DNA of 20,433 nucleotides, taken from NCBI GenBank assembly GCA_025463305.1, contig JAOBWK010000106.1, forward strand, positions 1 through 20,433. Reading direction: 5' to 3'. The notes beneath the pieces were generated by a model. That model saw only the letters and a list, made by a program, of their open reading frames with translations, was not told the origin of the DNA and did no database searches. The translations under genes were made by a program, and so were the position numbers. Source of the DNA: Ilumatobacteraceae bacterium. GTDB lineage: Bacteria > Actinomycetota > Acidimicrobiia > Acidimicrobiales > Ilumatobacteraceae. The first letter of the stretch is position 1, and each line of letters begins with the position of its first letter. Below are positions 13,576 to 20,433 of this stretch, piece by piece.

Positions 13576-14448
13576 ATGAGCAACGACACACCGGTCGCGT
13601 TCGTGACGGGAGCGAGCAGAGGCATCGGCAAGGCGGGCGCGATCGCCCTCGCCGAGGCGGGGTTCGACGTCGTCATCACCGCGCGCACCGAGCGTGAGGG
13701 CGAGGGCCGCACGGAGGCGAACTCGGTGCGCAACGACGACCCGATCGTGCAGATCGTCGGCAGCCTCGAGTCGACCGCGAAGGAGATCGAGGCGAGGGGC
13801 CGCCGCGCCCTGCCGATCAAGCTCGACCTGCTCGACACCCAGGCGATCGTCGACGTTCCGGCCCAGGCGTTGGCCGAGTGGGGCCGCATCGACGTGCTCT
13901 TCAACAACGCGGTGTACGCGGGCGGCGCGACGATGGACCGGATCATGGACCTCACGCCCGAGCGGATGCTCCAGCTGATGGCCGGCAACTACGCCAACCA
14001 GGTGCTGCTGATCCAGCAGGTCATCCCGCACATGCTCGAACGCGAGTCCGGGAAGATCATCAACATGGTGTCCGGCTCGGCCCGGCAGGACCCGATCGCG
14101 CCGGCGGGCCTTGGCGGTTGGGGGATCGGCTACTCGGCATCGAAGGCAGCGTTCGCCCGCGTCGCCGGTGGCATCGAGGCCGAGTTCTCGAAGTTCGGCA
14201 TCCGCGCCTTCAACGTCGATCCCGGCAACGTGATCACCGAGAAGCGCAAGGCGCTGCGCCCCGACGACGCGTTCTCCGGCAACTACGGCTCCGAACCCGC
14301 CGAGGCGACCGGCGCAGTGGTGGCCTGGTTGGCGACGAGCCCGGATGCCACGTCGATGGTGGGCAAGTGGATCTACGCGCCGAAGCTGTGCGCCGATCGC
14401 GGCCTGCTCCCGGGTTGGCCCGAGGCCGACCCGGCGACGGCGGGCTGA
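13576..14448 (+). CDS. Short-chain dehydrogenase/reductase
   Basis: 290 residues with TGASRGIG (11-18), S166 in MVSGSARQ, and Y186/K190 in GYSASKAAF. The usual NNAG is NNAV (110-113), a mild deviation. There is an insert of about 25 residues after the second strand (around 42-66). FNVDPGNVITEKR is the loop after the active site. The ATG at 13576 follows a purine-rich GAGGGGACGAGAG, a plausible ribosome binding site. The next gene begins 5 nt after its stop, so the two are translationally coupled and probably share a pathway. Confidence 0.9.
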   Translation: MSNDTPVAFVTGASRGIGKAGAIALAEAGFDVVITARTEREGEGRTEANSVRNDDPIVQIVGSLESTAKEIEARGRRALPIKLDLLDTQAIVDVPAQALAEWGRIDVLFNNAVYAGGATMDRIMDLTPERMLQLMAGNYANQVLLIQQVIPHMLERESGKIINMVSGSARQDPIAPAGLGGWGIGYSASKAAFARVAGGIEAEFSKFGIRAFNVDPGNVITEKRKALRPDDAFSGNYGSEPAEATGAVVAWLATSPDATSMVGKWIYAPKLCADRGLLPGWPEADPATAG

Positions 14449-14453
14449 GCGAC

Positions 14454-14915
14454 GTGGCTGCGTCCCCTGAAGCGATCACGGCCGCCATCGCCGACCGTCT
14501 CGCGCTGCTCGACATCGCGTACGCGTACGCGCGCTGCGCCGACCGGATCGAGGCCGAGCAGCTGGGTGCGCTGTTCGTCGCCGACGGCGTGCTGCGCATC
14601 GTGCGCCGCGGCGTCGACGCGCCGCCAGTGCAGCGCAACGGACGGGCCGAGATCACGACGGCGATCGCCAAGCTCGATCGCTACGAGAAGACGTTCCACA
14701 TGATCGGCAACCACACCTACGACATCGACGGCGACACGGCCACCGGCGAGGTGTACTGCATCGCCCACCACGTCCACGGCGAGCCAGGTGAGCGCCGCGA
14801 CCACGTGATGATGATCCGCTACCAGGATCAGTACCGGCGCGAGGCCGACGGTTGGAAGATCGTCGTGCGCGAGCTGCAGGTCGACTGGACCGAAGAGCGT
14901 CTCGTCACCGACTGA
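14454..14915 (+). CDS. SnoaL-like (NTF2-fold) protein coupled to the SDR
   Basis: 153 residues from a GTG at 14454. It has the N-terminal helix pattern of SnoaL_4-type proteins (DRLALLDIAYAYARCADRIE), followed by strand motifs HMIGNHTYDIDGDTATGEVY, then HHVHGE, and a terminal DGWKIVVRELQVDW. Members include dehydratases, isomerases and small-molecule binders; several conserved His residues could be catalytic. The gap of 5 nt to the upstream SDR stop indicates translational coupling. It converges on another NTF2-like gene with only 3 bases between. Confidence 0.8.
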   Translation: MAASPEAITAAIADRLALLDIAYAYARCADRIEAEQLGALFVADGVLRIVRRGVDAPPVQRNGRAEITTAIAKLDRYEKTFHMIGNHTYDIDGDTATGEVYCIAHHVHGEPGERRDHVMMIRYQDQYRREADGWKIVVRELQVDWTEERLVTD

Positions 14916-14918
14916 GCG

Positions 14919-15410
14919 CTACACGCCGGCGTAGGTGATGTCCGTCCGGTCGCGATGGCCGACGGTGTAGTCCTCGGCGAACACGTAGCCGCGGTCGACG
15001 GGCTGGGTGTTGGTCCAGTCGAACGCACACACCCGCTTGGCGATCAACCATGCGCCGTCGCGACGCTCGAACCGGTCGACGTAGCGCAGGCCGAGGACCA
15101 TGTCGGTTGCGTCGGAGATGTGGTGGGCCACGCAGTAGGTGTCGACGTCGGCGATGTCGGGGTCGGCGCGGAAGCGGATGTACGGCGCGCCGATGAAGTG
15201 CATCGTCGCGCTGAAGTGGGGCAGCACCGTGCACACCCACTGGGCGAAGTCGGTGCCGGATCCGCGGAACGCGTTGTGGTCGTCGAAGCCGTCGGGGTGG
15301 TAGCAGCCGGCCATCATCTCGGCGTCGAGCCGATCCGTGCCGCGGGCCAGCCGCTTGACGACGTCGCCGATCTCCTCGCGGTCGAGCAGTTCCTCGACCG
15401 TGGGCCTCAT
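14919..15410 (-). CDS. SnoaL-like (NTF2-fold) protein, last gene of the Rieske operon
   Basis: 163 residues: N-terminal helix EELLDREEIGDVVKRLARGT, then DRLDAEMMAGCYHPDGFDDH, THYCVAHH-type strands (TYCVAHHISD) and DGAWLIAKRVCAFDW. It resembles SnoaL_4 proteins. It starts 10 nt after the Rieske oxygenase stop, with GAGGA upstream. Ring-hydroxylating oxygenase beta subunits also have this fold, so it could be a beta-like partner, though it looks more like a free-standing SnoaL enzyme. Confidence 0.8.
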   Translation of the reverse strand: MRPTVEELLDREEIGDVVKRLARGTDRLDAEMMAGCYHPDGFDDHNAFRGSGTDFAQWVCTVLPHFSATMHFIGAPYIRFRADPDIADVDTYCVAHHISDATDMVLGLRYVDRFERRDGAWLIAKRVCAFDWTNTQPVDRGYVFAEDYTVGHRDRTDITYAGV

Positions 15411-15420
15411 GATCCGGTCC

Positions 15421-16722
15421 TCACGACTCTGCTCCGCACCACTCCTCGAGGTTGCGGTGGAGGTTGATCAACCGCGCCTCCTCGGCCGACACGGCGAGGT
15501 GCTTCAGGCCGGGCTGGTGCAGGCCGCGCTGGGCCGTCTTCATCATGTTGATGTCCTGGCCCATCACCAGCCCGAGCGGCAGATCGTCCCCGGCGTTGTC
15601 GAGCGTGAACGGCTTCGAGCGCGGCGCGCCGGCTGGCACCCGATGCCAGTTCATGATCACGAACTGGCACTCGTCGGGCGTGAGCCCGGGGCGGGTGGAG
15701 AGCACGTTGACCATGTCCGACCACACGAGCATCGTGCTGTTCGGGAAGAAGTTGTACTGCGTCGCGCCGGTGAGCCGCTTGGCGTCGAGGTGGGAGAGGT
15801 CGACACCGTTCGCTGCCTGGGTCCGCACGATGCGCTCGGCGATGATCTCCTGCACCGTGGTGCCGTCGGGGATGTGCGGGCACGGCTCGGCAGCACCGAC
15901 GCCGAGCCGGCTGCCCATCGACTCCACCCACGTGTCCCACACGACGTGCTGCTCCACGTCGCGGCCGAGGCGTGGCGAGGGAACGCCGTAGTCCTGGTAG
16001 CTCGCGCCGTGGCGATGCCAGAGCTGCTGGGTGGCGTCGACGTCGTTGATGTAGCCCAACATCTCCGGGTGCACGCCCTGGATGTGGTACGTCTCGGAGA
16101 AGCCCTCGGACACCACCTTCCAGTTCGCCGGCATCGGGCGGACGATGAGGCTGTTGCAGCGGTAGTCGTCGAAGCCGGCCCAGGCCATGTCGTCGGGCAC
16201 GCCCTCGAGCCACTCCGTCAGCGGCATCGCGTCCATGTCGAGGTTGATCCACACCGACGGTCCCCACGTGTCGACGCGGGCGGGGATGAGCGCGTACTCG
16301 TCGCTGTCCATCGTGCCGAACCAGCGGCGCGAGGGGACTTCCTTGAGCTGCCCGTCGTTGTTCCAGGCCCAGCGGTGGTAGGGGCAGCGCAGCTCGGCCA
16401 TGCCCGATCCGGTGCCCTGGCAGATCATGTTGCCGCGGTGCCGGCACGCGTTCTGGAAGGCGCGCAGCACGCCGTCGTCGCCGCGCACGACGAGGATCGA
16501 CAGCCAGCCGGCGCGGTACTCGTAGAAGTCGCCGGGTTCGGCGACGTGATCGAGCGAGCACGCGATCTGCCACGCCTTCTGCCAGACCTTCTCGTTCTCG
16601 ACGGCCATCCACTCCGGCGAGATGTATCGCTCGACGGGGATCAGGATCGGCTTGGAGGCGTTGAGCCCGTGGCGCTGCGGCGCGCCGACGGGCACGTCGA
16701 GCAGATCATCGATGACGGTCAT
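15421..16722 (-). CDS. Rieske non-heme iron oxygenase, alpha subunit-like
   Basis: 433 residues. The Rieske [2Fe-2S] ligands are C93/H95 in NACRHRGN and C113/H116 in RCPYHRWAWN. The mononuclear iron site has H213 and H218 in SETYHIQGVHPE and probably D390 in GQDINMMKTAQRG. The residue that bridges electron transfer between subunits, Asp in naphthalene dioxygenase, is E210. These enzymes hydroxylate aromatic rings, steroids or N-methyl groups using a separate reductase, which is not encoded in this window. The ATG at 16722 has GAGAGGAA upstream. It follows the amidohydrolase by 25 nt in the same operon. Confidence 0.92.
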   Translation of the reverse strand: MTVIDDLLDVPVGAPQRHGLNASKPILIPVERYISPEWMAVENEKVWQKAWQIACSLDHVAEPGDFYEYRAGWLSILVVRGDDGVLRAFQNACRHRGNMICQGTGSGMAELRCPYHRWAWNNDGQLKEVPSRRWFGTMDSDEYALIPARVDTWGPSVWINLDMDAMPLTEWLEGVPDDMAWAGFDDYRCNSLIVRPMPANWKVVSEGFSETYHIQGVHPEMLGYINDVDATQQLWHRHGASYQDYGVPSPRLGRDVEQHVVWDTWVESMGSRLGVGAAEPCPHIPDGTTVQEIIAERIVRTQAANGVDLSHLDAKRLTGATQYNFFPNSTMLVWSDMVNVLSTRPGLTPDECQFVIMNWHRVPAGAPRSKPFTLDNAGDDLPLGLVMGQDINMMKTAQRGLHQPGLKHLAVSAEEARLINLHRNLEEWCGAES

Positions 16723-16747
16723 GAGCGGGTTCCTCTCGTCTCGGGCT

Positions 16748-18457
16748 TCATCGGGAGCGCACCAGGCTGCCCGGGCGGGCGCCGGTGTCGGCGTCGTTGC
16801 GGCGGGTGACGGTGCCGGCGACGAGCGTGGCGACGTAGCCCTCGGACTCCTGCACCAACCGGGCCGCGCCGCCGGGCAGGTCGTTGCGGAACTCCGGCGC
16901 GTGCAGCGTCAGCCGGCGCATGTCGATGACGTTGATGTCGGCGCGCTTGCCAGGGGCCAGGACCCCGCGGTCGGCGAAGCCGTACAGGTCGGCGTTGTTC
17001 TTGGTCATCTTGTGGATGACGGTCTCGATCGGCAGCGTCGCGCCGCGGGTGCGGTCGCGCACCCAGAGGGTGAGCATCGAGGTCGGGGTCGACGCGTCGC
17101 AGATCACTCGGACGTGCGCACCACCGTCGCCGACGCCGAGCACGGTGGACTCGTCGAGCAGCATCTCGCGCACGGGGTCGAGGGTGAGGTCGCTGTAGCC
17201 GACGAGGGGGCGCAGCAGCAGCTCGCGTCCGTCGCGCCGCAGCAGCATGTCGTACATCAGGTCGTCGGCGTCGACACCGGTGCGTGCCGCGATCGCGGCG
17301 ACCGAGGTCTCCGGAGCGGGCTCGTAGTCCGGCGGATCGCCGAGCGGGAAGATGCGGTCGCGGCCCATGCCGATGTAGGCCGGGAGCGGGACGAGGTCGT
17401 CCTCGCCGAGGATCTGGCGGCGCACGGACGGCTTGTGCAGCTCGGCGACGAGATCGGCGAGCGGCCGCTCGGCGAGCGCCATCATGGTCGGGCGCAGGCG
17501 GAACGGGTTGAAGCCCTGCAGGCCGAGCAGCATGCCGATCGGTCGGCCGGTGATCTGTGGGCGCAGCGGCACCCCGTCGGCCGACGCGGCACCGATGATG
17601 TCGAGCAGTCGCCGCCAGTCGTTCGGGGCGATGTCGTGCTGCAGGAACCCGAACGTGATGGGACGGCCGGTCTCGGCGGCGAGCCGCCGCATCCACGACA
17701 CCTCGGTGTCGGGCGCGGACATGTCCTCGCCCTGGATGCCGGCGGGGGCGAGCTCGAACACGCCGCGGCCGGCCTCGGCGAGGGCGCGACCCATCGCGAA
17801 CAGCTCGTCCTCGGCGGCGAACGTGCCCGGGACGGGCTCGCCGTCGACGGCCTTGTGCAGGATCGTGCGCGACGTCGAGACGCCGACCGCGCCGGCGGCG
17901 ATGGCCTCCGACACGATGGCGGCGATCGCGGCGATGTCGTCGGAGGTGGCCGGCTCGTTGCGCGCCCCACGCTCGCCCATGACGTAGGAGCGGATCGCAC
18001 CGTGGGGTGCGAGCGCGGCGACGTCGAGCGCGAGCGGCATCGTGTCGATCGCGTCGAGGTACTCCGGGAACGTCTCCCACGACCAGCGGATGCCCTCGTG
18101 CAGTGCGGTGCCGGGGATGTCCTCGACGCCCTCCATCAACCCGATCAACCACTCGCGCCGTTCCGGCTCGACGGGCGCGAACCCCACGCCGCAGTTGCCC
18201 ATCACCAGCGTGGTGACACCGTGCCAGCTGGTGGGCGACAGCGTCGGATCCCACGTGACCTGCCCGTCGTAGTGGGTGTGGATGTCGACGAAGCCCGGTG
18301 TCACCACCATGCCCGTGGCGTCGATCTCCTCGGCGCCTGCGTCGTCGACGCGCCCGACCGTCGTGATCCGGCCACGGTCGATCGCGACGTCGGCGAGGCG
18401 CGCCGGCGCGCCCGTGCCGTCGACGACCGATCCGTTGCGAATCACGATGTCGTGCAC
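16748..18457 (-). CDS. Amidohydrolase family 3 (N-acyl-D-amino-acid deacylase-like)
   Basis: 569 residues from a GTG at 18457. The amidohydrolase metal motif HTHYDG has H60 and H62. C89 in GNCGVGFAP corresponds to the metal-bridging Cys of D-aminoacylase. A late Asp lies in GVGDGGAHVRVICD, and the C-terminal GKRADINVID strand closes the composite beta domain. The two mid-protein His ligands of D-aminoacylase are not obvious: their regions read GVFELAPAG and GFLQHD. This suggests a mononuclear or divergent site acting on another C-N or ring bond. It starts 12 nt after the KSI-like gene stop, so it is tightly linked. Confidence 0.85.
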   Translation of the reverse strand: MHDIVIRNGSVVDGTGAPARLADVAIDRGRITTVGRVDDAGAEEIDATGMVVTPGFVDIHTHYDGQVTWDPTLSPTSWHGVTTLVMGNCGVGFAPVEPERREWLIGLMEGVEDIPGTALHEGIRWSWETFPEYLDAIDTMPLALDVAALAPHGAIRSYVMGERGARNEPATSDDIAAIAAIVSEAIAAGAVGVSTSRTILHKAVDGEPVPGTFAAEDELFAMGRALAEAGRGVFELAPAGIQGEDMSAPDTEVSWMRRLAAETGRPITFGFLQHDIAPNDWRRLLDIIGAASADGVPLRPQITGRPIGMLLGLQGFNPFRLRPTMMALAERPLADLVAELHKPSVRRQILGEDDLVPLPAYIGMGRDRIFPLGDPPDYEPAPETSVAAIAARTGVDADDLMYDMLLRRDGRELLLRPLVGYSDLTLDPVREMLLDESTVLGVGDGGAHVRVICDASTPTSMLTLWVRDRTRGATLPIETVIHKMTKNNADLYGFADRGVLAPGKRADINVIDMRRLTLHAPEFRNDLPGGAARLVQESEGYVATLVAGTVTRRNDADTGARPGSLVRSR

Positions 18458-18469
18458 GGCGCGTCCGGC

Positions 18470-18850
18470 TCAGGCGTCCGGGTCGGCTTCGCCGTCGGCG
18501 AAGGCCCGCATCGAGGTGATCTTGCCGGCCTCGTCGAACGTCATCACGTCGGTGGAGGTCATCTTGATCTTCATCTCGCCGAGATCGATGTCGATCCGGA
18601 ACTGGAAGGCTGCCTCGCCGCCGCACACGCACACCGGCCCGATGCGGGTCATCTTCGGGTCGACCTCCATCGCGGCGATGCCGGCGTAGAACTCGCGGAT
18701 GGCGTCCTTGCCGACCTTGCGCTCGGAGCCGATCGGATCCTCGATCCAGCAATCGTCGGCGTACAGCGCCATGATCCCGTCGGTGTCGCCGGCGTCGACC
18801 AGCTCCACGTAACGGTCACAGGTCGCAACGAGCTCGGCACGTGCAGTCAT
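18470..18850 (-). CDS. Ketosteroid isomerase-like protein (steroid delta-isomerase family)
   Basis: 126 residues that align closely by eye with bacterial delta-5-3-ketosteroid isomerase: the RYVELVDAGDTDGIMALYAD segment, then EDPIGS and AIREFY, are near-signature. All three catalytic residues are in place: Y14, D38 (in WIEDP) and D101 (in TSTDVMTF), equivalent to Y14/D38/D99 of the Comamonas enzyme. The reaction moves a C5-C6 double bond to C4-C5 in 3-ketosteroids; related NTF2-fold proteins do other chemistry, so the substrate is not certain. The ATG at 18850 follows a G-rich stretch. First gene of the minus-strand operon KSI, amidohydrolase, Rieske, SnoaL. Confidence 0.85.
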   Translation of the reverse strand: MTARAELVATCDRYVELVDAGDTDGIMALYADDCWIEDPIGSERKVGKDAIREFYAGIAAMEVDPKMTRIGPVCVCGGEAAFQFRIDIDLGEMKIKMTSTDVMTFDEAGKITSMRAFADGEADPDA

Positions 18851-18879
18851 TCAGGGGCCCCTTCCCTCAGGTGTTGGTG

Positions 18880-18885
18880 AGCATA
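18880..18885 (-). promoter_or_regulatory. Possible -10 box for the KSI-amidohydrolase-Rieske operon
   Basis: Minus strand TATGCT about 30 nt before the ATG at 18850; it matches TANNNT. No clear -35 is seen. A weak hairpin CCCCGG-tttcc-CCGGGG lies just upstream at 18889-18905. Confidence 0.35.
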
Positions 18886-18924
18886 AGCCCCCGGTTTCCC
18901 CGGGGCCGACCCGTGGCGGCTGTG

Positions 18925-18955
18925 TACCCTCTGGCCCGAGCGACGGGGGCGTCGC
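18925..18955 (+). promoter_or_regulatory. Possible promoter and inverted repeat before the third SDR gene
   Basis: TACCCT (18925-18930) fits a -10 box. The inverted repeat GCGACG-gggg-CGTCGC (18940-18955) follows at the expected transcript start. It could be an operator or a 5'-leader hairpin ahead of the GAGGGGG ribosome binding site. Confidence 0.35.
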
Positions 18956-18977
18956 CGAACAGCGAGGGGGCAGCGCG

Positions 18978-19715
18978 ATGCGCTTCGACGACAAGGTGGT
19001 CCTGGTGACCGGCGCGGCCTCGGGCATCGGCCGCGAGATCGTGCTGCGGATGGCGTCCGAGGGCGCGACGGTGTTCGGCCACGATCGCGACGCCGCCGGC
19101 CTCGAAGAGACCGCGGCGATGGTGGGCGGCATGCAGATGCGGGTCGGCGACGTCGCCGACCCCGACGAGTGCAAGGCGACGGTGGCCGCGTGCATCGCCG
19201 CCCACGGCCGGCTCGACGTGCTCGGCAACGTCGCCGGCATCGCCCGCTCCGAGCACTTCCTCGACGTGACGGTGGATCAGTACCGGCAGATGATGTCGGT
19301 GAACACCGACGCTGCGTTCTTCTTCTGCCAGGCGGCGATCCCGCACCTGCTCGAGACCGGCGGCAACATCGTGAACATCGCGTCCAACGCCGGCGTGATG
19401 GGCCAGGCGTACACCGTCGCCTACTGCACCTCGAAGGGAGCCGTGGTGCAGCTCACCCGCGCCCTCGCGATGGAGTTCGTGAAGACCAAGCTTCGCGTCA
19501 ACGCGATCGCGCCGAGCGGCGTGAACACCAACCTGATCAAGGGCTTCCAGTTCCCGCACGAGGCCGACTTCACGCTGATGCAGCCGTACCTCGGCCATCG
19601 GCCGATGACCGAGCCCGACGAGATCGCCGCGCTGTTCGCGTTCCTCGCGTCTGCCGAGGCCCGCTCGATCAACGGCGCGATCGTCAACGTCGACAACGGG
19701 ATCACCGCCGGCTGA
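18978..19715 (+). CDS. Short-chain dehydrogenase/reductase, classical type
   Basis: 245 residues, the standard classical SDR length. It has TGAASGIG (11-18), NVAG (84-87) in place of NNAG, S136 in NIASNAG, and Y149/K153 in AYCTSKGAV. RVNAIAPSGVNT and the terminal NGAIVNVDNGITAG are family hallmarks of 3-oxoacyl-ACP-reductase-like and hydroxysteroid-dehydrogenase-like members. The ATG at 18978 has GCGAGGGGG upstream. It is divergent from the KSI operon across 127 bp, so shared control is possible. A hydroxysteroid or hydroxyacyl substrate would suit the neighbours, but this is inference. Confidence 0.9.
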   Translation: MRFDDKVVLVTGAASGIGREIVLRMASEGATVFGHDRDAAGLEETAAMVGGMQMRVGDVADPDECKATVAACIAAHGRLDVLGNVAGIARSEHFLDVTVDQYRQMMSVNTDAAFFFCQAAIPHLLETGGNIVNIASNAGVMGQAYTVAYCTSKGAVVQLTRALAMEFVKTKLRVNAIAPSGVNTNLIKGFQFPHEADFTLMQPYLGHRPMTEPDEIAALFAFLASAEARSINGAIVNVDNGITAG

Positions 19716-19787
19716 CGTCGCCCCCGAAGGTGAACGGCAGATGGCGCGCCTCGCCGGATGCGCCGGCCGTTCGCGACCATGGCACCC

Positions 19788-20433
19788 ATGCCGCTGAGCC
19801 GCTTCGACGAGTACCTGACCCACCAGACCTCGGAGACGTTCGACCACGTCGCCACGTCCGACCGCAACTTCTACGACCGCTACTACTTCAACATGCACTC
19901 GAGCAGCGACGAGCTGTTCGTGATCATGGGGATGGGCCAGTACCCGAACCTCGGTGTCACCGACGCGTTCATCACGGTGTCGATCGGCACCGAGCAGCAC
20001 ACCGTGCGCGCCTCGCGCGAGCTGGGGGTGGACCGGATGGACACCAACGTCGGGCCGATCGGCGTGGAGATCATCGAGGGCCTGCGACGACTGCGCGTCA
20101 CCGTCGAACCCAACGAGTGGGGCATCGATGCCGACCTCACGTTCGTGGGCACGGTCGATGCGCTCGAGGAGCCGCGCACGTTCACGCGCAAGTACGGCCG
20201 GGTCGAGCAGGACGTCACCCGCTACGCCCAGATCGGCACGTGGGAGGGCCACCTGAACGTCGCCGGCCGGCACTTCGACGTCACGCCCGATCGATGGAAG
20301 GGCGTGCGCGACCGGTCGTGGGGCGTCCGCCCCGTCGGCGAGCGCGAGCACCCCGGCATCAAGATCCGCCAGAACACCGACGGCCACGGCTACCGCCACG
20401 ACTGGCTGCCGATGCAGTTCGACGACCACATGC
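19788..20433 (+). CDS. DUF7064/DUF7065-like protein (3' end missing)
   Basis: The frame is open to the right edge and gives at least 215 residues. It starts MPLSRFDEYL at 19788, or nine bases earlier at ATG 19779 (MAP added); no ribosome binding site separates the two. Visible motifs are HSSSDELFVIMGMGQYPN near the N terminus, NEWGIDADLTFVG, and RDRSWGVRPVG near residue 180. This pattern fits a family of actinobacterial proteins with lipocalin/CrtC-like beta architecture often found near lipid and steroid catabolic genes. Biochemical function is unknown. It follows the SDR by 72 nt on the same strand. Confidence 0.7.
   Translation, partial: MPLSRFDEYLTHQTSETFDHVATSDRNFYDRYYFNMHSSSDELFVIMGMGQYPNLGVTDAFITVSIGTEQHTVRASRELGVDRMDTNVGPIGVEIIEGLRRLRVTVEPNEWGIDADLTFVGTVDALEEPRTFTRKYGRVEQDVTRYAQIGTWEGHLNVAGRHFDVTPDRWKGVRDRSWGVRPVGEREHPGIKIRQNTDGHGYRHDWLPMQFDDHM

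Noticed and set aside
16622..18880. A 752-codon ORF on the plus strand
   Set aside because: It is antisense to the amidohydrolase, Rieske and KSI genes, has Arg/Gly/Val-rich low-complexity composition and matches no family; typical GC-rich shadow frame.
18867..20429. A 520-codon minus-strand ORF across the SDR and the last gene
   Set aside because: Antisense to an SDR with all family motifs; Val/Asp/Arg-rich low-complexity composition.
1..20433. Mobile element, prophage, CRISPR or tRNA signatures
   Set aside because: No transposase, integrase, terminal repeats, regularly spaced repeats or cloverleaf sequence found; base composition looks uniform by eye.

Overview
The window is a gene-dense, very GC-rich stretch of bacterial chromosome. 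Its content points to an actinobacterium: a stand-alone OLD-type TOPRIM protein, an ECF42-type sigma factor with its DGPF/YCII partner, a membrane sortase with a long Pro/Thr linker, many SDR, Rieske and SnoaL-like catabolic enzymes, and TANNNT -10 boxes 6-7 nt from start codons (leaderless transcripts). An Acidimicrobiia/Ilumatobacter-like host is my inference. No rRNA, tRNA, CRISPR array, IS element or phage module was seen. Intergenic gaps are all under 300 bp.

Layout. 1-662: 3' part of a secreted intradiol-dioxygenase-like protein, converging on an MBL-fold hydrolase (666-1544, minus). 1682-2593: sortase, converging on an NTF2-like protein (2606-3058, minus). 3154-3858: probable alpha/beta-barrel protein. 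3878-5635 (minus) is the highlight: one 585-codon gene that looks like two ORFs because of an in-frame TGA. The TGA is followed by Gly-Ser-Cys, giving the U-G-S-C signature of the UGSC (seleno)protein family. A hairpin that fits a bacterial SECIS element lies just downstream. A TetR gene (5723-6304) is divergent from it. 6312-6884: TOPRIM protein, downstream of a TauD-type dioxygenase (6908-7726, minus), which is divergent from a MarR regulator (7764-8225). 8452-9948: DHA2 drug exporter behind a KstR-like palindrome. 9979-11672 (minus): YCII protein followed by the ECF42 sigma factor, with a promoter matching the ECF42 motif. 11795-12484: EVE/Mrr-N-like domain joined to a zinc ribbon. 12534-14915: two SDRs and an NTF2-like protein, the last two tightly coupled. 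18850-14919 (minus): a four-gene operon of ketosteroid-isomerase-like protein, amidohydrolase, Rieske oxygenase and NTF2-like protein. 18978-19715: a third SDR. 19788-end: 5' part of a DUF7064/7065-like protein.

Taken together, the right half looks like a catabolic region for steroid- or terpenoid-like compounds (KSI with all three catalytic residues, SDRs, Rieske oxygenase, KstR-like site). The left half is a patchwork of independently regulated single genes. Most convergent pairs are separated by only a few bases with no visible terminator.
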